Below, one piece after another: positions 21,415-31,757 of a DNA stretch of 60,000 bases; position 1 is the stretch's first letter, and every line of letters starts with the position of its first letter. This DNA comes from Mesostigma viride. Taxonomy: Eukaryota; Streptophyta; Mesostigmatophyceae; Mesostigmatales; Mesostigmataceae. The stretch spans positions 201,001 to 261,000 of the forward strand of contig RPFO01000111.1 in the NCBI GenBank assembly GCA_009746045.1. The letters run 5' to 3'. Under the pieces are notes generated by a model that was not told the DNA's origin, searched no databases, and worked only from the letters and a program-made list of their open reading frames with translations. A program made the position numbers and the translations under genes.

Positions 21415-21790
21415 AGTGCCTCAGCCTAGGGCTATTAGCACCAGATAGGAGGGTGGTCATGGGGTGGCAGGGTCTGAAGTGTCCCACCCGTAAGACTCTC
21501 TTTGCGTCATTAAAGATTGAGGTCAGAAGGGTCCTCCTTTATTGATGGCTTGTTCTTTGTCAATAAAACGTGTGGTCATATTTTTCTGACAATGGTTTTC
21601 CCAACACAGGCACCCAACCAGTGGGGATGTTGTATCCAACACGGAGGAGCTATGGGCGCTTTTATAAATGCATCTCTTTCAGTGTCCTGGTTGTCCCTGT
21701 GGGGAACCTTGCTTATCAGTAGTGGTTGGCATATGAGTGGGTTGTGGGAAGAGTCTTCCCCTCACTCCCCAAAAGAAAAGTAATAATGGG
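21415..21790 (+). other. Copia 3' untranslated region and likely polypurine tract
   Basis: About 375 bp with no convincing gene. It ends in an A/G-rich run (aaaagaaaagtaataatggg) directly before the 3' LTR, which may act as the plus-strand primer. Confidence 0.6.
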
Positions 21791-22311
21791 AGTTATTATA
21801 GGGCTTCAGGCCTAGACTATCAGTACACGTGGCGTTGTCCCCGTCTCCCAAGTGGGATACGGACATGGACGGTGGTGTAGTACACTGGACATATCTCTAC
21901 TAGGATTTAGATCCGCACGTGCCATATTGGGCACGTGGGTGCTAGATATCAGCACTGAGATATGTAGGGCACACGCACGTGGGTATTCACGTGGTGGGGT
22001 TTTATGAGCTGTGATGCAGACCACAAGGTGGTTGCAGTGCTAGTCCTGTACGGAGGTCCTAGGGGAGGTCCAGGACCATCCACGTAGTGCTGTTAGGCAG
22101 TCGGTGCCTGTGGGCATCGTATCAGTCCTAGCTGGAGTAGATCTAGCTGGACGGAGCCAGCACCTCATTGGTTAGCACTAGTGCAGGATAGCTAGGTTAC
22201 CCTAACCTACGTGCCCATGCAAGCCAGGTTGGCAAGCTTGCATGGATTGATATATGCCAGCCATTGCATAATCAAACACACGTTCGCTTACAGTGCACAA
22301 GTGCATTAACT
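21791..22311 (+). repeat. 3' LTR of copia element (521 bp)
   Basis: Starts AGTTATTATAGGGC and ends GTGCATTAACT, followed by the CGGAG duplication. Same length as the 5' LTR, with a few substitutions. Confidence 0.92.
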
Positions 22312-22316
22312 CGGAG

Positions 22317-23432
22317 GAGCCTCCGGGGTTCGCACCGACTTCCAGTTGTGGCAAGAGACGACGGTCGGAAGACATGAAGGAGCAGGGGTCGGATATAGCT
22401 GCGACCGCCAACGAGAACAACCGCGAGACCTTTAATCCGCGGCTCTTTCTGCCCGACTACGGCCAGGAGGTCGTGTTCTTGGCGCGTCGACGGCGCAGGC
22501 ACGGCAAGGCCGATCAAGACTACCTGGCCGCCTCGTTTCTGGAGTGGCCCCGCGATCGACACGAGAAGTTCCGCAAATCCGTGCAAAGGCACTGCGGGTT
22601 CAAAGTCGAGACCCGGACGGCGAATCGAGGGAATGTGGCGGTACGTAGGGACAGCTTGGGAGGACCACGCACCCATGCAGCTGTGCCTGCAACCGTTGCG
22701 TGACTACGGTGTCGGCCCTCATGGCCTACCCACGCCTCATGTTCTTGCTCGTCGCACCGGCACGACGTCAGACCCTGCAGTGTGCCTACCGGGGCTTGCC
22801 GCCAGATGGGGCCTTACCGGCGGCGCCCGTTCTGCACCGCAGCAGGCCAGTACTCCCTTCGGCAGGCGCTCGACCGCATCGTGGAGTTGGACGAGGCGGA
22901 TGATCGCGGCGGGGAGGGCCCCGATGATGAGGAGTACTGGAGTGAGGACGACGACCTGTTCCCGCCGCGCCCTGCGCCCCGGGAACCTGCCCACTCAGCC
23001 GGCAACGCCTCGCGCGATGCCGGGGCCCGCCGCGAGAACTCGGGTGACCGGCGACCCCCGCGGGTCAGGACAGGAGGTCCGGCAGCGCACGGGACGCGTC
23101 CCGCTCCAGGGAGCCTTCCCGTGGCGTGGGTGTTCGCCCGGAGACGCGTGAGGAGGAAAGGTCCTTTCGGCGGACCTGGGACAGGGCGACGGGACACCAA
23201 GGGTCGCGGTCGCCAAGGTCGGCCCCGGAGGTCGCACCTTCGGCTGATCGGAGCAAGACAGTTGGATTGGCAGGAGCCGGTCCCTCATCGACGCAGTCGC
23301 CAAGGTCGGCTCCGGAGGCCGCACCCTCGGCGGATCGTGGCAAGGCTGTTGCGGACACTTCTACCGCACGGGCCCACCGGTCGACCCCGGAGGTCGCACC
23401 GTCAACAGCCAGCGGAAAAGCTGCCGCCGGCC
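22317..23432 (+). pseudogene. 3' ORF of Ty3-1, second segment
   Basis: The frame carries KRRRSEDMKEQGSDIAATAN, FNPRLFLPDYGQEVVFLARR and DYLAASFLEWPRDRHEKFRK to a stop at 22703. Related coding appears to continue in shifted frames (MWRYVGTAWEDHAPMQLCLQ at 22633; SLRQALDRIVELDEADDRGG near 22858; then an acidic EEYWSEDDDLF and Pro/Arg-rich DNA). I recognise no known domain. Position after the chromodomain resembles an env-like slot, but I see no signal peptide or membrane span that would support an envelope. FB-B enters at 23433. Confidence 0.5.
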
Positions 23433-24380
23433 AGTTGTACAAGCTAACGCTTATACTTTTTATGCGCAAACCTTTTAGCTAAGGTTAACGCATATTCTTA
23501 CATCCTGCGCAGGATGTAAGAATATGCGTTAACCTTAGCTAAAAGGTTTGCGCATAAAAAGTATAAGCGTTAGCTTGTACAACTTAAAACCTTTGCGCGT
23601 TGGGGCGGAATATTAAGCGGCTCCCTAACTAGGGTTTTACTTCCGCATCGAATTACTAATTCGATACCGAATTACTGATTCGATATTAGTCCCGGGAAGG
23701 TCCGATATCTACCTCGCTAGGCGATTAATTAGGTATGACCGGTGCCCCGGCGGATCCTCCCAAATAATCCCTACTCGGCACTGGCCCCACGAGGTTTCGA
23801 ACCCGTGACTTCCGCGCCGCGCTGGTTCTAAGTTGTACAAGCTAACGCTTATACTTTTTATGCGCAAACCTTTTAGCTAAGGTTAACGCATATTCTTACA
23901 TCCTGCGCAGGATGTAAGAATATGCGTTAACCTTAGCTAAAAGGTTTGCGCATAAAAAGTATAAGCGTTAGCTTGTACAACTTAGAACCGGCGCGGCGCG
24001 GAAGTCACGGGTTCGAAACCTCGTGGGGCCAGTGCCGAGTAGGGATTATTTGGGAGGATCCGCCGGGGCACCGGTCATACCTAATTAATCGCCTAGCGAG
24101 GTAGATATCGGACCTTCCCGGGATTAATATCGAATCAGTAATTCGGTATCGAATTAGTAATTCGATGCGGAAGTAAAACCCTAGTTAGGGAGCCGCTTAA
24201 TATTCCGCCCCAACGCGCAAAGGTTTTAAGTTGTACAAGCTAACGCTTATACTTTTTATGCGCAAACCTTTTAGCTAAGGTTAACGCATATTCTTACATC
24301 CTGCGCAGGATGTAAGAATATGCGTTAACCTTAGCTAAAAGGTTTGCGCATAAAAAGTATAAGCGTTTGCTTGTACAACT
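23433..24380 (+). mobile_element. Palindrome-ended element FB-B (P-X-P-X'-P, 948 bp)
   Basis: A second copy of the FB-A architecture, with target duplication CGGCC (23428-23432 and 24381-24385). Ends are AGTTGTACAAGC and its reverse complement. Three palindromes separate X and inverted X', with the same B-box region (GGGTTCGAAACC). Sequence differs from FB-A at scattered sites (for example gctaacgc instead of gctactgc), so the five-part unit moved as a whole. It lies within the Ty3-1 3' ORF. Confidence 0.92.
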
Positions 24381-24385
24381 CGGCC

Positions 24386-25317
24386 CTTCGTTCGTGCAGT
24401 CAACACGGACGGATACTGACGTCGCTCACCCAGCGGGTCGCGGCCAGACGCCGGAAGTCCAGGCGCTCGCGCTAGCGATTTCGGGCCCGCCGCCCCTTCC
24501 CCAGGTTGTGCCATGGTCGTTGGGGGCCTATCTCCGACCGATACCCGGCCGCACAGTTGCCCACGGGGGCCGATGTCCTCGTATGGAAATATTGGGAGTG
24601 GATTGGAGTGCGGACGCGGGGGTCCAACCCCGAACACCACAGGAATATGCGGACTATGAGCTCGAGTTCTCGGCGGGACCGTGGTGCTACAAGGACCGGG
24701 GCGCGTACCTGGAGCTGCTGCGCGTACGTCTGTACCCGAGGATTCCCCTCCGACGTCCACGACCATTCGTCCCTGGGGGAAATCTCCCCTTCACGGTTGG
24801 GAGGGTGACGCGCTACGCGCCCGAGGGGGACAACTGCCGGGTGGCGGGCGAAACCCGTTTGGTGGGGCCTCCGAAGCTGGCCCCGGACGCGCCAGCGTTC
24901 CTGCACGCGACGGCTCCTGACTTCCTGGACATGAGCGTGGACAAGAACACTTGGATTGATTGGAGCCTCTAAGCGTCTGAGGTGATGATGGGTATGGGAG
25001 AGGCTTACATTCGGGACCACCGTTGCGGGGTGGTGGACACCTTGGGTGCGAAGACCCTCCTCTTCACGATTCCGGAGTACCTGGCGGCCTTCTTGGCCAT
25101 GTGGCCTCTCGGCTCGTGGACCCGCCTCTCTCTTTTGGGGCGGCGTGATGCGGGCAAACCGGAGCAGTGGGCGTTCGAGGATGAGCTCTTGGCGTACCCT
25201 GGAACCCGTGGTCCACAGGCCACAGAGATTGGAGAGCGGGCATACCAGCGGGCCTGCCAACAACGAAATGAGAAGGCCCCGGATCCCGCGAATCGCCGGC
25301 GAAACCACGGCCGCTGA
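24386..25317 (+). pseudogene. 3' ORF of Ty3-1, third segment; C-terminal domain apparently shared with Ty3-2
   Basis: Frame to 24972: YADYELEFSAGPWCYKDRGA and FLHATAPDFLDMSVDKNTWI, then a stop. From 24982: IRDHRCGVVDTLGAKTLLFT, EYLAAFLAMWPLGSWTRLSL and AYPGTRGPQATEIG, ending TGA near 25315. The Ty3-2 3' ORF aligns by eye at its C-terminus ([24 protein letters not shown]), keeping AFL-x-x-[FW]-P-x-G-x-W and RG-x-x-x-T at similar spacing. The family is unknown to me. Stops and frame changes mean the copy is decayed. Confidence 0.55.
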
Positions 25318-26337
25318 CCAGGAAGGTCGGAAGTGTGGTTGGAAGAATTCCATTATTTGACTACGTCAAAACTTGTCCTTGTGTGGCAAGTTCTGGGGGA
25401 ATTGGTTTTACTAGTCTGATGGGTGAACATGGGCTGGGACATAGTACCCCTATGGTCAACCTGATTTTGCCCTGCGTGGCAAGTAGATTAACCCTGTGTG
25501 GTTAGTAGTATGTTTGTTGTGTGTTCTCTCCTTTTAATTGCTAGTCCTTATCGGCATGACGGTAGGGACTACCGTCCCCCGGGGATGGGGAGGAGTTGTT
25601 GCACGGATGCAACATGCCATTTGTGGTAATAAATTATCCGTCCCGGTCGATCGGCGCCGACCGTAATCCGGCGCCAGTGCCGAGGCCATAGTATAGTTGG
25701 CAGCCGAGGCAATCCGTGTGGAAGTAAGTGTAGAAGTTTTGCTGACGAACTTGGCCTTTGCGCCGTAGGCAGACCTAGCGCCTGAACGGGAGTTACGGGA
25801 CAGCCAAGTGGCACTGCACATGCGTTATGATGGTACCTACGGACATTTGGATGTTTTCAGGAGAGGCCTCTAGCCGTACTGGTCTTTAATGTGTTCTAGA
25901 CGGTTCGAGAAGCCCGTCCCCGCGGACCTCACGTCATGCCTGGTTGGCAGCGCCAGGCGCAGCCACCAACGGGGACGAAGGGACAAAATAGGAAGGCACG
26001 AGCTATGCCAGTGCTCAATCCGGACCTTGTATCGTAATTTACCACGTTGCTCTACAGATTATTTACCATCGCTTAATCCTGGAGTGTAAATCTCCTGTGG
26101 GCTCGAGTGTGAATCCCTCGCCTACTGGGTGTAAGTCTTCCCGCATTGAGTGTTTTAATCTGTGTGGTAACATTGTAATATACGAAACCGGTTTTCCGGG
26201 TTTGAGCTTATTCGTATTGTGTGACAAGTATTCTTAAGCCACCATCGTGCGCTGTGACGCATAGGAAGTCAAAGGTCTTTCGCATTCATTCTCAGTCATT
26301 AAGGCGCTATTTTAAATTGCCATACGTGTTAAAGGAG
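25318..26337 (+). other. Ty3-1 3' untranslated region and polypurine tract
   Basis: About 1 kb without a recognisable gene. It ends with AAAGGAG (26331-26337) immediately before the 3' LTR, a short polypurine tract. Confidence 0.6.
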
Positions 26338-26412
26338 TGTTGCGGGCCCGACCCTTGGAACGGGCGCAACAATGGAATAAATTATGTATTTTGGCTTGTT
26401 GTCATAGTCCGT

Positions 26413-26913
26413 ACCCAACCCAACCCAACCCAACCCAGCCCAGCCCAGCCCAGCCCAACCCAACCCAACCCAACCCAACCCAACCCAACCCAACCCAACC
26501 CAACCCAACCCAACCCAACCCAACCCAACCCAACCCAACCCAACCCAACCCAACCCAACCCAACCCAACCCAACCCAACCCAACCCAACCCAACCCAACC
26601 CAACCCAACCCAACCCAACCCAACCCAACCCAACCCAACCCACCCCAGCCCAGCCCAGCCCAGCCCAGCCCAGCCCAGCCCAGCCCAGCCCAGCTCAGCC
26701 CAGCCCAGCCCAGCCCAGCCCAGCCCAGCCCAGCCCAGCCCAGCCCAGCCCAGCCCAGCCCAGCCCAGCCCAGCCCAGCCCAGCCCAGCCCAGCCCAGCC
26801 CAGCCCAGCCCAGCCCAGCCCAGCCCAGCCCAGCCCAGCCCAGCCCAGCCCAGCCCAGCCCAGCCCAGCCCAGCCCAGCCCAGCCCAGCCCAGCCCAGCC
26901 CAGCCCAGCCCAG
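26413..26913 (+). repeat. (CCCAA)n then (CCCAG)n arrays
   Basis: About 45 CCCAA units (with a few CCCAG near the start) pass at about 26641 into about 54 CCCAG units, with CACCC and CAGCT variants at 26641 and 26693. The array starts exactly where LTR homology stops. Its open frames (GWVGL, PTQPN repeats) are not genes. Confidence 0.95.
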
Positions 26914-27325
26914 GCGTACGTGGATGTCCTGCAGGCCTCGCGTGGCACTTATCAGACTGATGGCAACTAGATAGAGGGCCTTAGGCCCGACCTGAGGGTG
27001 TTGTCCCTCCGGTATATAGAGTCGCCCTCATATTCTGGCCAGTTGATTGGTCGTTCTTGGTCCTTGGTACTGATTTGTTTACTCTGTGTGTCCTGCCCAG
27101 TGCCGTCCCCCCCGGCCAGGACTCTGTTCCAGGCAGTTAGGGGAACCTACCACCAGGCTTGGTGCTGGTTAACCCTACACCTCCCGGCGTGGTGGTGGAG
27201 ACCGAGTTAATACGTTGGTGCTTTGTATCTTGGATGGCCTGTCGATTGTGTTGGTGTGTGCTGGGTGCATTAGGTTTTTCCTACCCCTTGGTTTCCTCCC
27301 TGTGCGTAGGGAGAGGGCTCCCTAC
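26914..27325 (+). repeat. Fragment of a Ty3-2-like element (3' ORF end to near PPT)
   Basis: Matches the reverse complement of about 43785-44180: the last codons of the 3' ORF ([11 protein letters not shown], stop), the untranslated region and the start of the Ty3-2 polypurine region. It lacks the LTR. It sits inside the Ty3-1 3' LTR and differs from the Ty3-2 copy at several sites. Confidence 0.85.
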
Positions 27326-27418
27326 CCACTCCCGGAGAGTGGTGAGCGGTTGACCCAGATTTCCATATTAACCACCCTAACATAGGATCTTTCGCACGAC
27401 CCGGATGGGTTCGTTACA

Positions 27419-27959
27419 TCCATCCATCCATCCATCCATCCATCCATCCATCCATCCATCCATCCATCCATCCATCCATCCATCCATCCATCCATCCATC
27501 CATCCATCCATCCATCCATCCATCCATCCATCCATCCATCCATCCATCCATCCATCCATCCATCCATCCCATCCATCCATCCATCCATCCATCCATCCAT
27601 CCATCCATCCATCCATCCATCCATCCATCCATCCATCCATCCATCCATCCATCCATCCATCCATCCATCCATCCATCCATCCATCCATCCATCCATCCAT
27701 CCATCCATCCATCCATCCATCCATCCATCCATCCATCCATCCATCCATCCATCCATCCATCCATCCATCCATCCATCCATCCATCCATCCATCCATCCAT
27801 CCATCCATCCATCCATCCATCCATATCCATCCATCCATCCATCCATCCATCCATCCATCCATCCATCCATCCATCCATCCATCCATCCATCCATCCATCC
27901 ATCCATCCATCCATCCATCCATCCATCCATCCATCCATCCATCCATCCATCCATCCATC
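27419..27959 (+). repeat. (CATC)n microsatellite, right half
   Basis: About 135 CATC units with small imperfections near 27568 and 27823. Begins with TCCAT, the duplication of the Ty3-1 insertion, and continues the phase of the left half. Confidence 0.97.
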
Positions 27960-28116
27960 GGGGTTAATGCTCCGTGACTCCCCAACGGCCGAGCACGAGT
28001 CTAATTCATTCATTCATTCATTCATTAATGGCTTCTCAACAGAGAGTGACTCTCTGCATAGGCAGAGCGTGGCTAAATTATTAATGCAACATCCATGGGG
28101 GGTCCAATTATAGGCA
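27960..28116 (-). repeat. End of LINE-b 3' tail with (ATTC)n
   Basis: Contains an ATTC repeat (about 28009-28027) and the motifs ggcttctcaacagagag and gcaacatccatgg of the LINE tail. It ends at 28116 where LINE-a is inserted. The LINE-b tail resumes at about 35696 (tggcttgactaaattc). The first 40 bp beside the microsatellite are unassigned. Confidence 0.55.
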
Positions 28117-28162
28117 TTAATTAATTAATAGGAACATAACTCCGCTGGGAGTGTATGTCAAG

Positions 28163-28255
28163 GAGACAACCAGCGCAGGCCAGAAATCGGGAGAATCTGG
28201 ACCATGGTAGCTCGAGCCTGCCGTTATCTTGTCCGCGTGGTCGTATGTAGCACAC
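28163..28255 (-). repeat. ~95-bp segment shared with 1795-1890
   Basis: Inserted in the LINE-a tail between two copies of GTATGT; the other tails read straight through at this point. The reverse complement matches the left LINE 3' UTR, including CACGCGGACAAGATAACGGC. Confidence 0.65.
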
Positions 28256-30421
28256 ATCCCAGAGAAAGGGCATATGGCTTTTAATACATTCTAAGCTACT
28301 TCCTTCAAGGGTGGGAATGTAAACAACACTTGCTCTAGGTGCACCAAGGGCACCGGCACCACCATGATCTATCAAGCTAAGGGGAGCCTGTCATGGGGGG
28401 GGAAGATCACCATGGCTATACAAGAGCTAGGGCATGGCTTCTCATCGATCAGAGAGTAACTCTCTGTATAGGCAGGGCTGAGCTAATTCTTAATGCATCA
28501 TCCAATGATGGGGGGTCCCATTATAGGCAGGGCATGGCTAAAGTCTTAAGGGGAGGGTCCCATAGAAATATATCAAAACTTACCCCCCCTAATAACTACA
28601 GAAATGCAACTGACAACCACTGAATGATGTTTGGGGACCATAAACATGATGTTTGGGCATGCATACCACCACTTGTTGGGGGTACTACCCCCAGCCATAC
28701 ACCGGCTATGAGCTAAAAATAGAAAAAAACGCTGTCCGGGGCACATCTTGCCCAGAACAGTGGGAGAACCAGTTGCATGAAAAAAGCACACCCCATATAA
28801 AAATGTCATGGGACATCGTTTCTACCTAATTGGATCAACAAAATCAGCACATCCCTTTGAGTTATTAATTTTTGGGCCAAAAATACGCTTTTTCAGGCGG
28901 GGCGTCCCCATACACACTCATAACACATCAATTAGGCCTGAAAAGCACAAGTCAAATTCTGTCATGACCATAGAAGGCACTGTCAAAGTTTGGTGGCATT
29001 CTGAGCTCAGCTGTAGCAGTTATTAATTTTGGCAGTTGGCCACCTGTGCAGACGCTAAGGAAGGCATTAGTGAGTATTAAGGCACACTAACACTTCCTAT
29101 GCCATCCAAAAGGCTCCTGACCATGCCCAATTCGACCACAATGTACAAGGAGGTGGCTGGGCACGTCATGTGCCCTTGCCTTACCTCGACACGGGCAACC
29201 TGTTGCGTGTGTGCACAACAATGAGGCAGGTAGCTCAACATGCCTAGCCAACACTTCTAAAGCATATTCCAGGTTTATGGTGTGGGCATCATCCCAAAAC
29301 CAAGCTCAAACACACCCTAGAAAGCCATATCCACTAATTGCCCAACAAGGGTAACAACAGACAGTCCACAGAGAAAGCAGAATTATCATACATGCTGCTT
29401 GCCAAGGCTTCTTACCATGGTTACCTTGCCTTGCTAGCATATGAATTAGGGCTCTCCCATTTTAGTGGGAGAAAGGCCAACAAGACAACGATAACCCCTA
29501 CCTACGTGCAGTTCCACCCATGCAGTATGCCCCTCAGAAAAACCACTGCCACCTTTCTTTCCAGCGCAATTGTTTGCCAAGAAACAAACTCAAGCTTGTG
29601 AGCCTCTAACCACAATGAAGCCTCTGCTAAGAAAGGCCGCGTCAATATTCACACAAAACTGAGTGCTGTTAGCAATCTCCTTCCAAGAAACCACTCAGCA
29701 AATCCCTGACAACTTGACGATATGCCACGGTCACGCTTTGATACATCCCAGCCATGCAACGTACATAAAAACCACTGAAAGGTGCCAGGAATCTGGCGAT
29801 GCGCAGCACGGAATGGCATTATACTTGGCGCGAACTGCACGGAAAGAAGCCGAAAACTTGCGTTGATAACCCATAAAGGAAGCGAAACATTCATAGGGTC
29901 ACGTTGATCACACGATCGTACCATTACCGGAATTGTCCTTCGCCCAGCGGCGCAAGAAAGAACAACCTTCCATGGAATAATAAGACGCGCATCCCGCGAG
30001 CCTGGAGAGTGTCTTACCGATCATGACGGAAATCTTGCCGAAACCCAGCAAATTTTTTAAAGCTTTACCAATAACGATTTAAACGCATCCTTGACGCTAG
30101 GTAAAGCCCATAAAACCTGACAATCACCGCCGCCAGCGTGCATTCTAATTTATTCCTCTCGACGAAAACATCAGATTGGACCCCCGTGGCGATGGTCATC
30201 AATAAAATCATCGACACTGCAAAAAACGCGAACTCCGCTACGAAGTAGTATCATTTACTCATCGTCTTTAAGATTCGCTCAGTTTCTCTGCATTCCGCGA
30301 GCTATCTTTTTCTACTCTGCCTGAAAGCACGTCGCCATGGCCAGCTCCGGTAGGGGTGCGCGCCCCGTGCACCACTTTTTCACGGTACGGACGGGTACCG
30401 CGAATTTTTCGGCGCCAAAAT

Positions 30422-31020
30422 TGTCAAAAATCCTAATAATGCGTCAATGAATGAGCTCAAATGTTGCGGCACAACTCATTTCATTAATACAATAAAAGAC
30501 GCATATATAGAATTTAAGGACCGTGACCGGTGTCCATTGCCAAGCCACAAGGCAACTGGCCCACCATCAGGTAACGTGAAAAGGTGCACGCCGACCTCTT
30601 AAACAATGTCCAATGTCGGCTGCACACATTATCCCTACGTTAACTTAACACATAAAGTGTCTCCACTTGCACAACTGGCACACAAAATCCACTAGGCAAT
30701 GATGCGAATATTCGGCACCAATATTCGACCCCACTATTGCGCGGCGCTAGGAGTTAGCCACCGCCAAATGGTACGAGATACTCACGCCCTACAAGCCGTA
30801 CCATGCAACCACAAGGTAGAGCCGAATTAATCCTAACTTCGGCACCTAATATCTTTGTGCATACTCAACTGTCCGTCATAAGAAAAGTACCGCCGGACAG
30901 AACACGGCAAGCCCTACTCAGCCCTAATAATATCCTTGGCCAGAAAATACAGAAGATTGGCCACAACATAACATAGGCTGGCAAACGGGCACATCCAGGG
31001 TTTATACTAAAACCCTGACA
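30422..31020 (-). repeat. TRIM-B left LTR, inverted (599 bp)
   Basis: Near-identical to the reverse complement of 33171-33769. It is preceded, on its own strand, by a G-rich tract (CAAGGGGG) that acts as polypurine tract in the plus copy. Confidence 0.92.
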
Positions 31021-31160
31021 CCCCCTTGCACGTTGCCAGTGCAGGGTCCAATGAACGTCAAGTCCCCCCTCAACTAGGGTAGGGCTTGCCGGGTACAACA
31101 TACCCCAGCAACCCCCCCTTACCCGGGAAGCCCCTCCCAAGGAACCATCCAGCAACACAT

Positions 31161-31757
31161 TCAGGGTTTTAGTATAAACCCTGGATGTGCCCGTTTGCCA
31201 GCCTATGTTATGTTGTGGCCAATCTTCTGTATTTTCTGGCCAAGGATATTATTAGGGCTGAGTAGGGCTTGCCGTGTTCTGTCCGGCGGTACTTTTCTTA
31301 TGACGGACAGTTGAGTATGCACAAAGATATTAGGTGCCGAAGTTAGGATTAATTCGGCTCTACCTTGTGGTTGCATGGTACGGCTTGTAGGGCGTGAGTA
31401 TCTCGTACCATTTGGCGGTGGCTAACTCCTAGCGCCGCGCAATAGTGGGGTCGAATATTGGTGCCGAATATTCGCATCATTGCCTAGTGGATTTTGTGTG
31501 CCAGTTGTGCAAGTGGAGACACTTTATGTGTTAAGTTAACGTAGGGATAATGTGTGCAGCCGACATTGGACATTGTTTAAGAGGTCGGCGTGCACCTTTT
31601 CACGTTACCTGATGGTGGGCCAGTTGCCTTGTGGCTTGGCAATGGACACCGGTCACGGTCCTTAAATTCTATATATGCGTCTTTTATTGTATTAATGAAA
31701 TGAGTTGTGCCGCAACATTTGAGCTCATTCATTGACGCATTATTAGGATTTTTGACA
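31161..31757 (+). repeat. TRIM-B middle LTR, lacks the first TG
   Basis: Aligns from base 3 of the 599-bp LTR. The junction with the inverted internal segment shares TCA, so the join is at microhomology rather than at a clean LTR end. Confidence 0.9.

Larger units (their letters stand above)
14564..22311 (+). mobile_element. Ty1/copia-type LTR retrotransposon (7748 bp)
   Basis: Two 521-bp LTRs enclose gag with a CCHC knuckle, integrase, a protease-like domain, copia RT and RNase H. The target duplication is CGGAG (14559-14563 and 22312-22316). LTR ends are AGTTA...TAACT rather than TG...CA. The insertion splits the 3' ORF of Ty3-1. Frameshifts and a stop in the integrase make it inactive. 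The LTRs differ at only a few sites, so the insertion is fairly recent. Confidence 0.92.
2327..27418 (+). mobile_element. Ty3-1: Ty3 chromovirus with nested insertions
   Basis: The element is bounded by TGTTGCGG at 2327 and GTTACA at 27418, with target duplication TCCAT at 2322-2326 and 27419-27423. Order: 5' LTR, PBS, long leader, gag with CCHC knuckle, retropepsin, RT, RNase H, integrase, GPY/F-like module, chromodomain, an extra 3' ORF, PPT, 3' LTR. It was later hit by a TIR element (7040-7809), palindrome-ended elements (8690, 10992, 23433) and copia (14564-22311). Removing the palindrome-ended and copia insertions leaves about 14.8 kb, long for Ty3. Several frameshifts and these insertions make it inactive. 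Confidence 0.9.
26338..27418 (+). repeat. 3' LTR of Ty3-1, chimeric
   Basis: The first ~77 bp (to about 26414) equal the 5' LTR start and the last ~93 bp (27326-27418) equal its end. The ~1165 bp that should lie between are replaced by two pentanucleotide arrays and a 412-bp piece of a Ty3-2-like element. At the right junction both parents share a short CCCACTCC-like stretch. The LTR still ends in TTACA with the duplication TCCAT outside. Confidence 0.8.

Noticed and set aside
26221-26970. Open frames rich in [10 protein letters not shown] or GWVGL repeats
   Set aside because: Products of pentanucleotide arrays whose unit length keeps all frames open.
29649-29924. Host gene in the AT-rich interior of the TTAA transposon
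   Set aside because: 91 codons with no recognisable motif, no supporting splice pattern and no homologue in the window.
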